From assembly GCA_036435485.1 (NCBI GenBank), contig CM071599.1, forward strand, positions 8,520,803 to 8,584,802: a stretch of DNA of 64,000 nt, read 5' to 3'. This DNA comes from Saposhnikovia divaricata. Taxonomy: Eukaryota > Streptophyta > Magnoliopsida > Apiales > Apiaceae. Below, one piece after another: positions 54,889-64,000 of the stretch. Made by a program: the position numbers and the translations under genes. The notes beneath the pieces were generated by a model. It was not told the DNA's origin, searched no databases, and was given only the letters and a program-made list of their open reading frames with translations. The number at the start of each line of letters is the position of its first letter. Position 1 is the stretch's first letter.

Positions 54889-56339
54889 TCTGGTTGAAAA
54901 GTATAGAGAAAGCTGATGATTATAACCTACGAACAAATGATAAGAAAGACTAGAACAACGATAGACAGTCACACCATGTCAATTGACAAGACAAAAAATA
55001 AACGATTTCTCGGAGTTGTTGTAGCTTAAGAAGCTGCCAAAGTACTTCACTGTTTTGGCCATATCTGGAGTTCTATAAGTCCGTTTGAGGCCCGTAAGCT
55101 GTCCACGCGAAGCTTGAAAGATTTTCTACAACTTAGGACAGGATCCGCGCGCGCAAGTTGCGTGTGATGGGCGCAGATTGCACGACAAGCAGACTGATGG
55201 GAGCAGAGAATTTACTGTTTTGCCCTTTTCAAGTTCTAATTGTATTTTGGGCAATTTTTGGTACCTAAATCGAATTCCAATTGTAATAGAAGGCAATTTC
55301 TTGCTGGGCAAGACTTGGAGTGCCTATATAAACACATCCAACCCCTTGTAAATTAGAGAATTAGAATTAGAGAATTAGACAATTATATATCTTGTACATA
55401 ATATAGCTTAGATCTGCAAGGGAGAAAAGGAGAGAAGGATTCAACGCTCGTGACAAGCAACGGATCTAGATCTACTTCATCTTTTGTATCATATATTTGT
55501 TTTCTTAACTCTTGTTTTATTAATATTATTACTTTCTTCCATATCTTGTTTGTTATCATGGTTTCACTTGATCCCATGATGACGAGAGGTTCAATTATGA
55601 ACTAATCGTTGTCATGAGATTTTAACGGATTTATTTATGGAGCTTAGTATCTTGATGCTTTAAAGATCTGTGTGTGATGTATATTTGATATCCTCGTATG
55701 GTTATGCTTAATTGTTAGATGCGTAGCTAACATCTAATTTGTTAATCTCTTGTGAAGTGAAAGTGGATCTTGAGATTTAGAACTTGCCATGCTAGCATAG
55801 GTTCATGATTGTTATCAACATGATTCGTAGTATGAGATGAGAATACTTATATTGCCATGTGTGATCTTTACGGATAACTTGTTCTTCAACCGTTATGTTT
55901 TCAAATTCTATAGACATATAGGGTCTAAGCATAATTGGTGTCTATTCATCTTCTATCTCTTTTGTGGATGTATGTTTAGTTTGGTATACGTATACTGAGA
56001 GGTAGCGTGTACTTGTTTCGTGTTGTCCGATCGGATATCATAACCATTGCACATAGTGATTAAAGACGTCAGATCTAAGCGAAGTATTTAATGAAGTTAG
56101 GATTCCATGTTTTTCTCGCATATAAGTAGTTAGTAATTTTTAGTTTGTTAATTTGTATCTTAGTTAATTATAGTTAGTAAAAAAACTTAATATTGTTAAT
56201 TGTCTTAGTAGTGCATAATAACTATACATTGTTGCATAGGTACAAAACTGAATTGAAACCTAAGATCTCTGTGGGAACGAACTTGACTTCTATCTGTATT
56301 ACTTGTGACCACGTACGCTTGCGTGATATTTTGTTAACA

Positions 56340-56344
56340 CTCAA
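56340..56344. repeat. Target-site duplication of element E, right copy
   Basis: CTCAA, equal to 37022-37026. Confidence 0.92.
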
Positions 56345-56602
56345 ACTCCACTATAAACAAAAAATCATTTCAATACAAAAATCTTCAACATTATACCTAA
56401 AAACCTATCCGTGCGAGTAAGTGTACAGTCAGTTGAAAAATGACTTGGTACCAAACTAAATTTCGACCTAAATGTATCCAAACAAGTGAACATACATAAT
56501 AGTGGAATCAAACTTCGCTATAATCTGGTGGCACACAAAATTAAAATTCACCTCAAACACAAGAATCATGAAAATAGTAATACCTAAAATGTGAAAATGT
56601 AC

Positions 56603-56704
56603 CCGTTTCTCGGAGAAATGGCCAGTATTACGAAGCTCGCGATAAAGTTCACCTTGATGAGCATACTCCAAAATCAAACAAATCCTCTCATGATCATGAA
56701 ACCA
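56603..56704 (-). pseudogene. Aurora-type protein kinase exon fragment
   Basis: The minus strand reads WFHDHERICLILEYAHQGEL followed by YRELRNTGHFSEKR, then a splice donor near 56602. This is the hinge and start of the C-lobe of plant Aurora kinases (mitotic Ser/Thr kinases), in which a Leu-Ile-Leu-Glu-Tyr-Ala hinge is usual. The exon ends exactly at a CACTA-type terminus (56705), so its 5' part has been displaced. No other kinase exon is recognised in the window; 56345-56602 looks like intron. Lys/Asp catalytic motifs lie outside this piece. Confidence 0.68.
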
Positions 56705-57200
56705 ACACTACAAGAAAACCCAGCTTTGACAACATAAAATTCCATTGGCATGTTAAGGAAATTCGTTGGTAAGATCCATTCCCAACGGAATGATCACCGA
56801 ACCTGTCTGTTGGAGGAAACCTTATTGGGAAATCGTTACCAACGAATTTGTTTTTGTTACTAAACTTACCAACGGAATACCAAAACAACAATAACAGAAT
56901 TCTTGTTTTACTAACAACCTTATTAGAACGAAGGGATAACAAAATATTTTATTGGGAAGGGCCTTGCCAACGGAATTATTTTCGTTACTAATTTTACCAA
57001 CGGAATTATTTCCGTTACTTTACCAACAGAATAGCAATGACCATAACAAGTGATTCTACCAACGCTTTGTCAACGGACTTCTACAATCTAGCAACACTTT
57101 ACCAATAGATCATTTGTTGGGGGAACAAAAGTAATCCATAACAAATTTAGTTAGTATTCCGTTGCTAATTTCGTTGCTAATCCGAACAAATGTTTTTGCC
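56705..57200 (+). mobile_element. CACTA-type DNA transposon terminus with subterminal repeats
   Basis: CACTACAAGAAAACCC at 56705 is the classic En/Spm terminal sequence. It is followed within 500 bp by at least nine copies of a motif ACCAACGGAAT in both orientations (56800, 56847, 56868, 56966, 56996, 57025 direct; 56738, 56761, 57160 inverted), as expected of transposase-binding subterminal repeats. The preceding CAA (56702-56704) may be one half of the 3-bp target duplication. I did not find the opposite end (ending CTTGTAGTG) in the window, nor a transposase, so the right limit is unknown. It could reach past 59042 or be truncated by element D. Confidence 0.72.
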
Positions 57201-58055
57201 TCATTAATCAGATCTCGAGTCTTACACAATTATCAAATTCAAAAATGAGATTAAAAAAAAAAACAAAGATTCATTTCATAAAACCCCAATTCAACTTACA
57301 AAAAACAAACTAAACAAATACTACAACCCAAATTCAACTTACAAAGAACAAACTAAACAAATACAAGACAATCCACATACATGAATCAAATTTACTACAC
57401 TTCCAAACAAACAAATCATCCAAGCATGAAGAACAGCCATCGCAAATAGTCATCCTAAATGACCTATATAATCTCCCCAGTTTCCTAAGAACACCATAAA
57501 GCATCATTTGATCAGTTTAATGAAATACCATAAAAAGAAAAATAAAATAGGCAGTGAATAAAGTACAATGCAGATTATATTACAGAGAGCTTACATCTAT
57601 GACCTCTGAAGATTGTCAAAACGTACACACCCCACATCCATTTATGACCTCATGTGACCCCCCCAATGATCTGCCACAAGGGAAGCTCTTGTTGCATAGT
57701 TTGCACATATGTTTCAGTTCTTGATCTATATCCATTGAATACACTTACAGAACTGGACAGTAAAAAACCAGATTACTGAAATAAAAGGTCTAAAGCAGAA
57801 GTATCACAATTTTGATTAAACAGTGATGCTAACCAATAAATGGAAAAATTAAATACCCGGATCAAGAAACTGAATTAAAAGCTGAAATCGAAAATGTTCT
57901 TGCCTGATGAGCTGATCTGAGAAACCCACATCAAAATTTAGTAAATTCTGGTAAAAATGGTGTTATAAAGACGAACAAAGGCAGTCAGTCACAGCAGATG
58001 TTATGCAAGTTTTTCATTAAGATCATAGTTTATATTTTTCATCTCCTGAGGTACC
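57201..58055. other. AT-rich stretch inside the putative CACTA element
   Basis: No gene recognised. A 34-35 bp segment (AATTCAACTTACAAARAACA...) is repeated in tandem with a 43-bp period at 57288-57364. Confidence 0.5.
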
Positions 58056-58159
58056 TTAAAAATCTAGTAGTAGCTGTGGAAGAATCCTTTCAAGATGAGT
58101 TGCTTGTATTTTACTAGCACCTTTAACTTCAGCAATAGCAGCAGCACGTTGAATAGTTT
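58056..58159 (-). pseudogene. CENP-X/MHF2-like last exon fragment
   Basis: The minus strand after an AG acceptor reads TIQRAAAIAEVKGASKIQAT then HLERILPQLLLDF and a TAA at 58058-58056. This is the C-terminal half of the CENP-X (MHF2) histone fold, which with CENP-S/MHF1 binds DNA at kinetochores and stalled forks. Only the final exon is recognised. It lies 214 bp downstream of the FORGETTER1-like exons on the same strand, so the two gene pieces are joined. No lesion within the exon, but the upstream exons are absent. Confidence 0.75.
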
Positions 58160-58372
58160 CTGCATCAGTACAAGTGTCATTATCAGTAACTGAGGGAATG
58201 TTAATACTAGGAACTAAAGAGGAATTACTTCTCTAGGGAAAAGATAAAATCAGCAAGCTGAGTACCCTGCCATAAGATTAACAGATATCTAAGATACCAA
58301 TGCAGTTTCATTGTTCTAATATGAAGATAAAATAAAAAAAATGTTCCAGAATGTAGCATACAATACACTCAC

Positions 58373-59042
58373 ATGTTTCGCTACAACTTTTTCAGCTCTA
58401 GCTTCACCGGTGCTCTGAAGACCAACTACGATGCACTTATCTTCTGTCAATGCTTGCTAACATAATTTTATAAGAGCAGGCACCTTTGCTGACATACACA
58501 TGTGTCTAAAGAAACGATAAAGGACACAACCATAAAACATATAAACAATTTGTTATTTGACATAATAAGTTGGGAAATGAGATGAAAATTGTAGTCAACC
58601 TGATGGCATGCCCAGTACTGACACCATAATCGACAAGATTGAAGCTTCTCATTGTCTTTTAAATCAAGTTCATCTAACAAATTCTCTCTCAGTTCAATCC
58701 ACAACTCTGTGGCTCTTTTGTACATGTCCTGCAATTAAGTTATCAATGTGTTTACTTGATTAAGTCACCGTAGAAAAGGTACCAAATTAGTACTTAAACA
58801 TCTTATATATTGTAAGTTGTTGTATACCATCATACTGTCCTCTAATGGAACTTCAAGCACATCAAATTTCACCCCTTTATAACTCAAGGTACGGCATAGA
58901 TACATCCCTCTGAATGATGAACAACATTTCAGTTGTGACTTACTTTCTTCAAATATAGATAAGTTGAATATAAAGTATAACAAATCCAAAAAAAAACCTT
59001 GCTTTCAAGTCCATGGCAACTAGTTCCAAAGCTCCAACACCC
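58373..59042 (-). pseudogene. Strawberry notch/FORGETTER1-like gene fragment, four exons with a stop
   Basis: Four exons with preserved splice sites on the minus strand: 59042-58999 (GVGALELVAMDLKA), 58909-58828 (RGMYLCRTLSYKGVKFDVLE, VPLEDSMM), 58728-58600 (DMYKRATELWIELRENLLDE, LQSCRLWCQYWACHQ) and 58506-58373 (HMCMSAKVPALIKL, then a TAG, then QALTEDKCIVVGLQSTGEAR). They match consecutive exons of plant strawberry-notch helicase-like proteins (FORGETTER1, a chromatin co-regulator), in the part between the helicase core and the Helicase_C_4-like domain. Only an internal slice is present and an in-frame TAG lies in the fourth exon. It probably reached this site by capture or duplication. Confidence 0.78.
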
Positions 59043-59127
59043 CTTCTTTTTTAAGTGATTCTGGAAATAAATTTCAATAAAAATGAACATCAATTTATTT
59101 AAAAAGTCTACAAAAAGAAAAGAAACA

Positions 59128-59402
59128 AGTACTTTGACTAGAACCCCTAAACAGGGTTTCGTCTGGGTTCGGAGTTTCGGTTTTTTAAAAAATATTTCTC
59201 GATGACCCAGCCATATGGAGGTCAAGATACGTCTTTTTTAATGTTATTGTCAAAATTTCAGAAAAAATAAATTTATTTGATTTCGTAATTTAACGGTCAA
59301 CTAGTACTTTGACTAGAACCCCTAAACAGGGGTTCATTAGGCTTTGGAGTTTCGATTTTTAAAAAATATTTCTCGATGACCAAGCCATATGGAGGTCAAG
59401 AT
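59128..59402. repeat. Direct repeat of about 100 bp, period 175 bp
   Basis: 59128-59228 and 59303-59402 share AGTACTTTGACTAGAACC...GGAGGTCAAGAT with about ten differences. Function unknown. Confidence 0.85.
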
Positions 59403-59497
59403 CCATCCTATAATTGGACTAACTAACATGGGCAAAAAATAAATATATTTAATCACATAATTTATTTATAAAATAACTAATATGATTAATTACCTAG

Positions 59498-59500
<3 letters not shown>

Positions 59501-59553
<53 letters not shown>
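59501..59553. repeat. (TA)n microsatellite at the left edge of element D
   Basis: About 26 TA units. The sequence changes abruptly to GGGCCTCGTT at 59554, where Sirevirus-derived sequence begins. Confidence 0.96.
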
Positions 59554-59555
<2 letters not shown>

Positions 59556-59627
59556 GCCTCGTTCCACAGCCCCTGGGGGATATCCCCCTGATCCCTCTGC
59601 CCGCAATGAAACCTTTGGGGTTGAAGA

Positions 59628-62325
59628 TTAATCAGGCAGAGGGAGACCCATGTGCTTCATCATATCAACTAACATGGACTGTTGATGCAGAAGAACATCA
59701 GCTGTGGTGGTGGCTTGAGTGTTCAACTGCTCAGTCAGAGTAGTGACAGTGTTTGTAAGATGAGCATTAGACTGGATGAGAGAGGCTACTTCCCTTTCAA
59801 GAGCATTGACCTTGGTGAACAGTTCAGTAGATTTGAAGCCAGACAAGGATTGTTCTTCCAGTCTTTGCACTTCAAACTTAGACATAGAATGTACTGGGAC
59901 TTCAGTAGGCAGCTTGTCTCCATACTGATTTGCAAACATAGTTCTTAGCATGGCATTGGCTTCTGTTGTCTGATCAGAAAGATTTTGAAATTTCTACCCC
60001 AGACCTTTGACAGTATCTGATAGAATGGCTAAGCCATTGTCCATCTTTGTACAAGTAGCTTTGCAGGTTCGAATGTCCTTGAGAACAGTCTCCATTTAAG
60101 GGAATTTAGCATCAAAAGTCCTTTTTATCTCATGCACCTCTTGAGTTGTTGCTGTGCAAACTGCTTGAACTTCTGTTTTTAGGCCCTTGCCAAGGTAGTG
60201 TGCAGCCTTGAGAATGCCTTTGTAAGTGTCATTGACTGCCTCATACACATCATTAGGGGTGAGAGATTTGGCATTGGACCCTAGTGAAGTGATGTACTCC
60301 TCTCTGAGGTACTGGAGACCTTCTGAGAGAGGGATGTCATTTTTCCCTTGTAGCCAAGCATCTAAATTTCCATCTCTCTCAGTTTCATCTATGATCTTTG
60401 CCTTTTGTATTTCTACATCATAAGAGGATAGCTTCATAGTTTGGATTGGGCATGTTTGCAGTGAGAAGGTGTTGAGCAATCTTTGTGAACTCAGGGATCT
60501 GATCCACAATTAAGCTTTGGAGTGCTTTAACCGTCAATTGTGGTGGAACAGACCCTGATCCTGAAGCACTGTCATGTTGCACAGGCTTCAGACATTGAGA
60601 CATATAGTGAGAGCTAGAGCTAGGCAAGCTAGACTCCTCAGTTACAGATGCAACTTCTGTAACCGGATGGACAGACTCTACTACTGTTGTCTCCACAAGA
60701 GTGGGATGAGTTACAACAGTAGGTGACACAGGCACAGAGTCTCTAGTGAAAACTAGTGAATCCTCTGTGTTTGTGATGGTGTCATTAGGATATGCCCCAG
60801 CATGCATTCCCTGACCATCTAAATGTGGTACCTGGGTGGTGAGCAAAGTGTCAGGCACTAAGTCAGTTGAGTCCATTGGCTCACCAAGAGAATGGAATTC
60901 TTGGTGATCAATGCCTTGCTCCTCAATTTCTTGAGTTGCAGGCTCCAAAGAAATTTCAATGTTAGATTCTGGAAGAGAAGAGTGTTGTAGAATGGATTTT
61001 GGCAACTCCCCCTGAGAAATAGAGGGAGTTTCAAGTTTGATGTGCTCTCCACTCAGTGTTGTGCCAGCCTTATCACTCCCTTATGCTGACTCTTTATAGG
61101 TAGGTGCATTGGGGAGGATGCTTGATTCTATAGATGCACCCTGGTGAGAGGATACATCTAGTGAGCTCTGTGCCCCTGATTTTACAACTTCAGCCATTTG
61201 GGTGACTAAAGAGGTGGTTTTAGACTTCTTATTCTTCTTCTTCTTTAGGCTAATGATAGGTGACTCAGGTTCCTCACCTTCTAAACCTAGTTCTACAGCC
61301 AAGGCTGCTTCAGTTAAGATGTTTAAAGGTTCAGAAGCAACCTGTTTTCTCTTCTTTTTACTAACATCACCCTTTTGAGAGGATGATGTAGTTGGCTCTG
61401 TGTTTGGTAGAGTGTTTGTCTGAGAGGGTTGGTTAGAAAGCCTTGGGTTAGCATTTTGTTCTTCTTGCTTAGGCTGTGCTAACTGAGACTTAGAATCAAA
61501 TATTGGCATGTTGTGGGGGTAAGACCTAAACAAACCCTCCATGTGGGGAGTTATCTTAAGCCTTACATCCACATCATTCCTAGTCTCCAAGTTACCAAAA
61601 ATGAGTTTGGTCATGGACCTAGGATAGCCTATTTTACTTTTATCTATTCCAGGCAATTCAATCAATGAAGCATTTTTAAAATTAAGTACTGATTGAATAA
61701 AACGAGGAAAGAAAATTTCAGTACCTCTCTTGGCTGTGTTCTTACCAAGTCTCCCATATAGCTCCTGTAAGATGATATGTTCAACATCTATCTTTCTCCC
61801 AAGAGCCAAGGCATAGGCAAGCTGCTGCACAGGTGTACTAATTTGGTCAAAGCTCGATTTCCTTGTAGTGAATACATGAAGGAGTGTAGCAAAAACATAG
61901 CTCCATTCTTTTCTCAAGTACTTCCTATTCAGCTTCCCAAGTTTAATAGCATCAGAGTAGTTGATAAATTCAAAGAATTCTTCAAACTCAGCATCGGTGG
62001 CTAGGGAGTCATATGCCTCTTGCTGCAAATCCAAGGCTTGATTCATGTCTGCGGTAGTGAGAGTAATATCCTCGCCTTGAATCTTGCAGTAGACAACATA
62101 TGAGGTGATAGAATTCTCAAGGGCGATGACCTCCACAGTAGCTGTCCTCCATAATTGTTCTAATAAGTCTATGTACAGGGTTGGGTTGGCTGAGAGTGCA
62201 CCCTTGATGTAAGATTCAGACAACCATCGAACAAAGCACTTGAAATTAGCATTTGGTGCTTCCACATCACTGGTAATTGTGATGAAATTGGTTTGTGATG
62301 GTATGGTGACTTGAGTGTTTGCCAT
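59628..62325 (-). pseudogene. Sirevirus env-like extra ORF of element D, several breaks
   Basis: It opens at ATG 62325 (MANTQVTIPSQTNFITITSD) and is clear to a TAA at 61083-61081. It goes on in the same frame to about 60420, then continues in another frame from about 60509, with further stops at 60096 and about 59998, and ends at 59628. The N-terminal 230 residues are a globular domain (CFVRWLSESYIKGALSANPT, EEFFEFINYSDAIKLGKLNR, KRGTEIFFPRFIQSVLNF) comparable with the start of the extra ORF in A and C. Then comes a Lys-rich patch (SLKKKKNKKSKTT), a long Ser/Thr/Val/Pro-rich stretch and a C-terminal coiled coil (NALEREVASLIQSNAHLTNT). About 880 codons in all. Sirevirus extra gene; function unknown. 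Confidence 0.82.
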
Positions 62326-62459
62326 TTAGGTAGAGAAGAAAAGAGAATTACGGTTGAAGAAGAAATTCGCAGTTATGGTTTTCAGAGGTTTTAGGAGTTT
62401 AGATGCTTGAGAAATCGAACGAAATGAGTTGAATAGTTGTGAAATTGTATATATATGAA

Positions 62460-62900
62460 TAACCTGAGTTGTCGATTAGATATATGATCTGTATCGACAA
62501 GTCATTCGAGAAGTATAAAACAACTATTCGATAAGTTAAGAATGGCTTATTCGATATCTCAGGCAGTTTGTAACTCACAGCTGGCAGTTATTTAACTCAG
62601 AAAATAATTCTAAGCTAAATAAAATATGTTTTTATGAGCGAAATGAAATTTTGAATATAAATCCAAAAAGCGATTAAGTGTCAGCGAAAAATCAGCCTTT
62701 TCAAATGATTCGATAACTCAAATACAGTATTCGAGAACTCCATCACTAGAGAACTAAAATACTCTATTCGAGAACTCAGAGTGTGCTATTCGATTTCTCC
62801 AAAAGACACTATTCGAGAACTCAAGAGGGTTCTAGATAGGCCTATTCGAGAACTCGAGCCATGACATAACAATGAACCATTCGAGAAGTCTGACTTATCG
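62460..62900. repeat. ATTCGAGAACTC repeats in pol-env spacer of D
   Basis: ATTCGA occurs about ten times in 440 bp, four of them as ATTCGAGAACTC (62729, 62765, 62811, 62843). Same position as the repeat clusters of A and C. Confidence 0.85.
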
Positions 62901-63163
62901 AACTATACTTTTCACTCATAAAATTCAATTTTCACTATCTTTTAAAATTTACCAGAAATATTCACTGAAGAATATTCTACCAAATTAAATAGTGATTCTC
63001 TCAAAATTTCACAGAAATTTCAAGCTAAAGATGTATGATTTTCAACATATGCAGCATTATAGAATATTTATAAATCATACTCCAGCCAATACTTACTTCA
63101 AAAATATTGAGCATTTGATAAAGTAAGTATTTACTGCTGCAACAATCTAGTTGATATATTCAC

Positions 63164-64000
63164 TTAGCCAGAATTTGAAGAATTCAGCATTCCAATCTCA
63201 CTAACCAACCTTGTGAAGGTGGCTTCATCTAATGGCTTAGTGAATATGTCATCTAGTTGTTTTTCTGTGGGAACATAATGTAACTCAATGGTTCCATTAG
63301 TTGCATGCTCCCTTATGAAGTGATATCTGATGTCAATGTGCTTTTTCCTAGAATGATTGACAGGATTGGAAACTATAGAGATTGCACTTGTGTTGTCACA
63401 CATGATTGGAATTCTTTCCAACACAAGTCCATAATCTCTAAGTTGGTTTCTGATCCAAAGCACTTGAGCACAGCAACTTCCAGCAGCTATGTACTCAGCT
63501 TCAGCTGTGGAAGTTGACAGAGATTGTTGTTTCTTGCTGTACCAAGAGACTAACCTTTGTCCAAGAAACTGGCAGCTACCTGAGGTGCTTTTTCTATCCA
63601 CTCTGCATCCAGCATAATCAGCATCAGAATAACCAACCAGATTGAACCATATGTCCTTAGGATACCATAACCCCAAGTTTGGTGTGCTCTTCAGATATTT
63701 AAAAATCCTCTTTATTGCTATCATATGTGATTTCTTTGGATTTGATTGAAACCTTGCACACAAGCATGTTGCAAACATGATGTCTGGCCTACTAGCAGTG
63801 AGGTAGAGTAGAGAACCAACCATGCCTCTGTAAATTGAAATATTTACCTTCTTGCCCTTAACATCTTCATCTAACTTGGTGGCAGTGGCCATGGGTGTCT
63901 TTGCAGGTGAGCATTCTTCCAAGTCAAATTTCTTCAATAGATCCTTGATGTATTTGGTTTGACTTATAAAAATGCCATCCTTCCTTTGACTAACTTGCAG
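63164..64000 (-). pseudogene. Ty1/copia pol of element D, C-terminal RT and RNase H (partial)
   Basis: Open from the window edge to a stop at 63164. Contains the end of RT (YRGMVGSLLYLTASRPDIMF) and a complete-looking RNase H region (YSDADYAGCRVDRKSTSG, STSTAEAEYIAAGSCCAQVL, CDNTSAISIVSNPVNHSRKK, DDIFTKPLDEATF). The Ala-Asp-Ile of the usual IADIFTKPL is Asp-Asp-Ile here. No lesion is seen in this part; whether the whole pol is intact cannot be judged because it leaves the window. Confidence 0.85.

Larger units (their letters stand above)
49561..55047 (-). mobile_element. Plant L1-type LINE retrotransposon, nearly full length
   Basis: Minus-strand element with ORF1 (RNA-binding, zinc knuckle), ORF2 (endonuclease, RT, RNase H), a short 3' UTR and a poly-A tail seen as 13 T at 49561-49573. 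It lies within the 3' LTR of element E. No target duplication is visible; instead about 45 bp of LTR are missing. The 5' UTR is about 160 bp (55047-54889), so 5' truncation seems slight or absent. Confidence 0.93.
37027..56339 (+). mobile_element. Non-autonomous Athila-like LTR retrotransposon E (gag-only) with internal triplication
   Basis: The LTR pair is 37027-38517 and 49407-56339 (the latter split by a LINE), flanked by TSD CTCAA. A PBS complementary to tRNA-Asp follows the 5' LTR, and a PPT (TTTAAGTTTGGGGGTG) precedes the 3' LTR. The only convincing coding region is a gag-like ORF; protease, RT and integrase are absent. The tRNA-Asp primer and the TTTAAGTTTGGGGGTGTGATAAG type of end are found in Athila-related non-autonomous families (LARD or TR-GAG type). 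A segment from inside the LTR to near the PPT occurs three times in tandem. Mobilisation would need enzymes of an autonomous relative. Confidence 0.9.
49407..56339 (+). repeat. 3' LTR of element E, split by a LINE
   Basis: LTR sequence occupies 49407-49560 and 55048-56339. Joined, it is 1,446 bp against 1,491 bp in the 5' LTR. The missing 45 bp (37181-37225 equivalent) were lost at the LINE insertion site. Ends TTGTTAACA, then TSD CTCAA. Confidence 0.93.
59554..64000 (-). mobile_element. Sirevirus-type Ty1/copia retrotransposon D (truncated both sides)
   Basis: Minus-strand RNase H and RT (64000-63164), a repeat-bearing spacer, and a broken env-like ORF (62325-59628). No PPT or 3' LTR is found to the left; it stops at the TA microsatellite. 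The remainder is beyond the window's right end. Pol is close to that of A but not identical, and the env-like ORF is clearly different from A's. Confidence 0.85.

Noticed and set aside
38371..56420. Short frames starting MLIVLAVHNN in each LTR copy of element E.
   Set aside because: They lie in LTR U5 and PBS sequence and are copied only because LTRs are copied. No coding evidence.
56345..56602. Further Aurora kinase exons to the left of the fragment.
   Set aside because: No catalytic-loop or activation-loop motif readable on the minus strand; it looks like intron cut by element E.
61081..62325. Reading the env-like ORF as a viral envelope glycoprotein.
   Set aside because: No signal peptide, Cys-rich ectodomain or clear membrane anchor. 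The name env-like is positional only.
1..64000. tRNA, rRNA, microRNA hairpins or riboswitches.
   Set aside because: No cloverleaf or rRNA core sequence was recognised by eye. PBS matches to tRNA ends are only 12-18 bases, not tRNA genes.

Overview
The window is nuclear DNA from a flowering plant, most likely a eudicot. It is AT-rich, plant-type spliced exons are present, and the retroelement families are those of plants (Sirevirus and Tork-type Ty1/copia, a Tekay/Del-like Ty3/gypsy LTR, an Athila-like non-autonomous element primed by tRNA-Asp, and a plant L1-type LINE). The species cannot be named from sequence alone. More than 85% is transposable-element DNA in nested layers, and almost every host gene seen is a fragment or pseudogene. 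No bacterial-type operons, CRISPR arrays, rRNA or tRNA genes were seen.

Layout. (1) 1-33138 is a nest of copia elements. A Tork-like element (B, minus strand) ends at 33138. A Sirevirus (A, minus, 1-17316, left end outside the window) sits in B's 3' LTR. A second Sirevirus (C, plus, 18524-29467, TSD AATCA) sits in B's reverse-transcriptase region. A itself holds a truncated Tekay-like Ty3/gypsy piece (8639-14249) with a complete LTR of about 4.85 kb. (2) 33139-37026 is host-derived DNA with the last exons of a phosphoglycolate phosphatase gene (plus strand, in-frame stop) and a decayed, internally duplicated oligopeptide-transporter gene (minus strand). (3) 37027-56339 is one non-autonomous LTR element (E, plus strand, TSD CTCAA). 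Its PBS matches tRNA-Asp, its only coding region is a gag-like ORF, and the segment from mid-LTR through most of the internal region is present three times in tandem. Its 3' LTR is split by a nearly intact LINE (49561-55047, minus). (4) 56340-59553 holds an Aurora-kinase exon cut by a CACTA-type terminus at 56705, followed by intron-bearing fragments of a strawberry-notch/FORGETTER1-like gene and a CENP-X/MHF2-like last exon; this may be a gene-capturing CACTA element. (5) 59554-64000 is a third Sirevirus (D, minus), truncated at a TA microsatellite on the left and running off the right end.

How the parts work together. The Sireviruses carry gag, pol and a large extra ORF (env-like) between RNase H and the 3' LTR. 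In all three, the spacer in front of that extra ORF is full of short element-specific repeats. Element E would depend on proteins from an autonomous relative and supplies only LTRs, PBS, PPT, a gag-like protein and conserved RNA hairpins.

Most notable observations: the CTTA-microhomology tandem triplication of element E; the mosaic of host exons beside a CACTA terminus; a stem-loop shared by the leader RNAs of two different copia lineages (B and C); a 37-bp filler copy at a deletion junction in A; and a LINE insertion that removed about 45 bp of its target.
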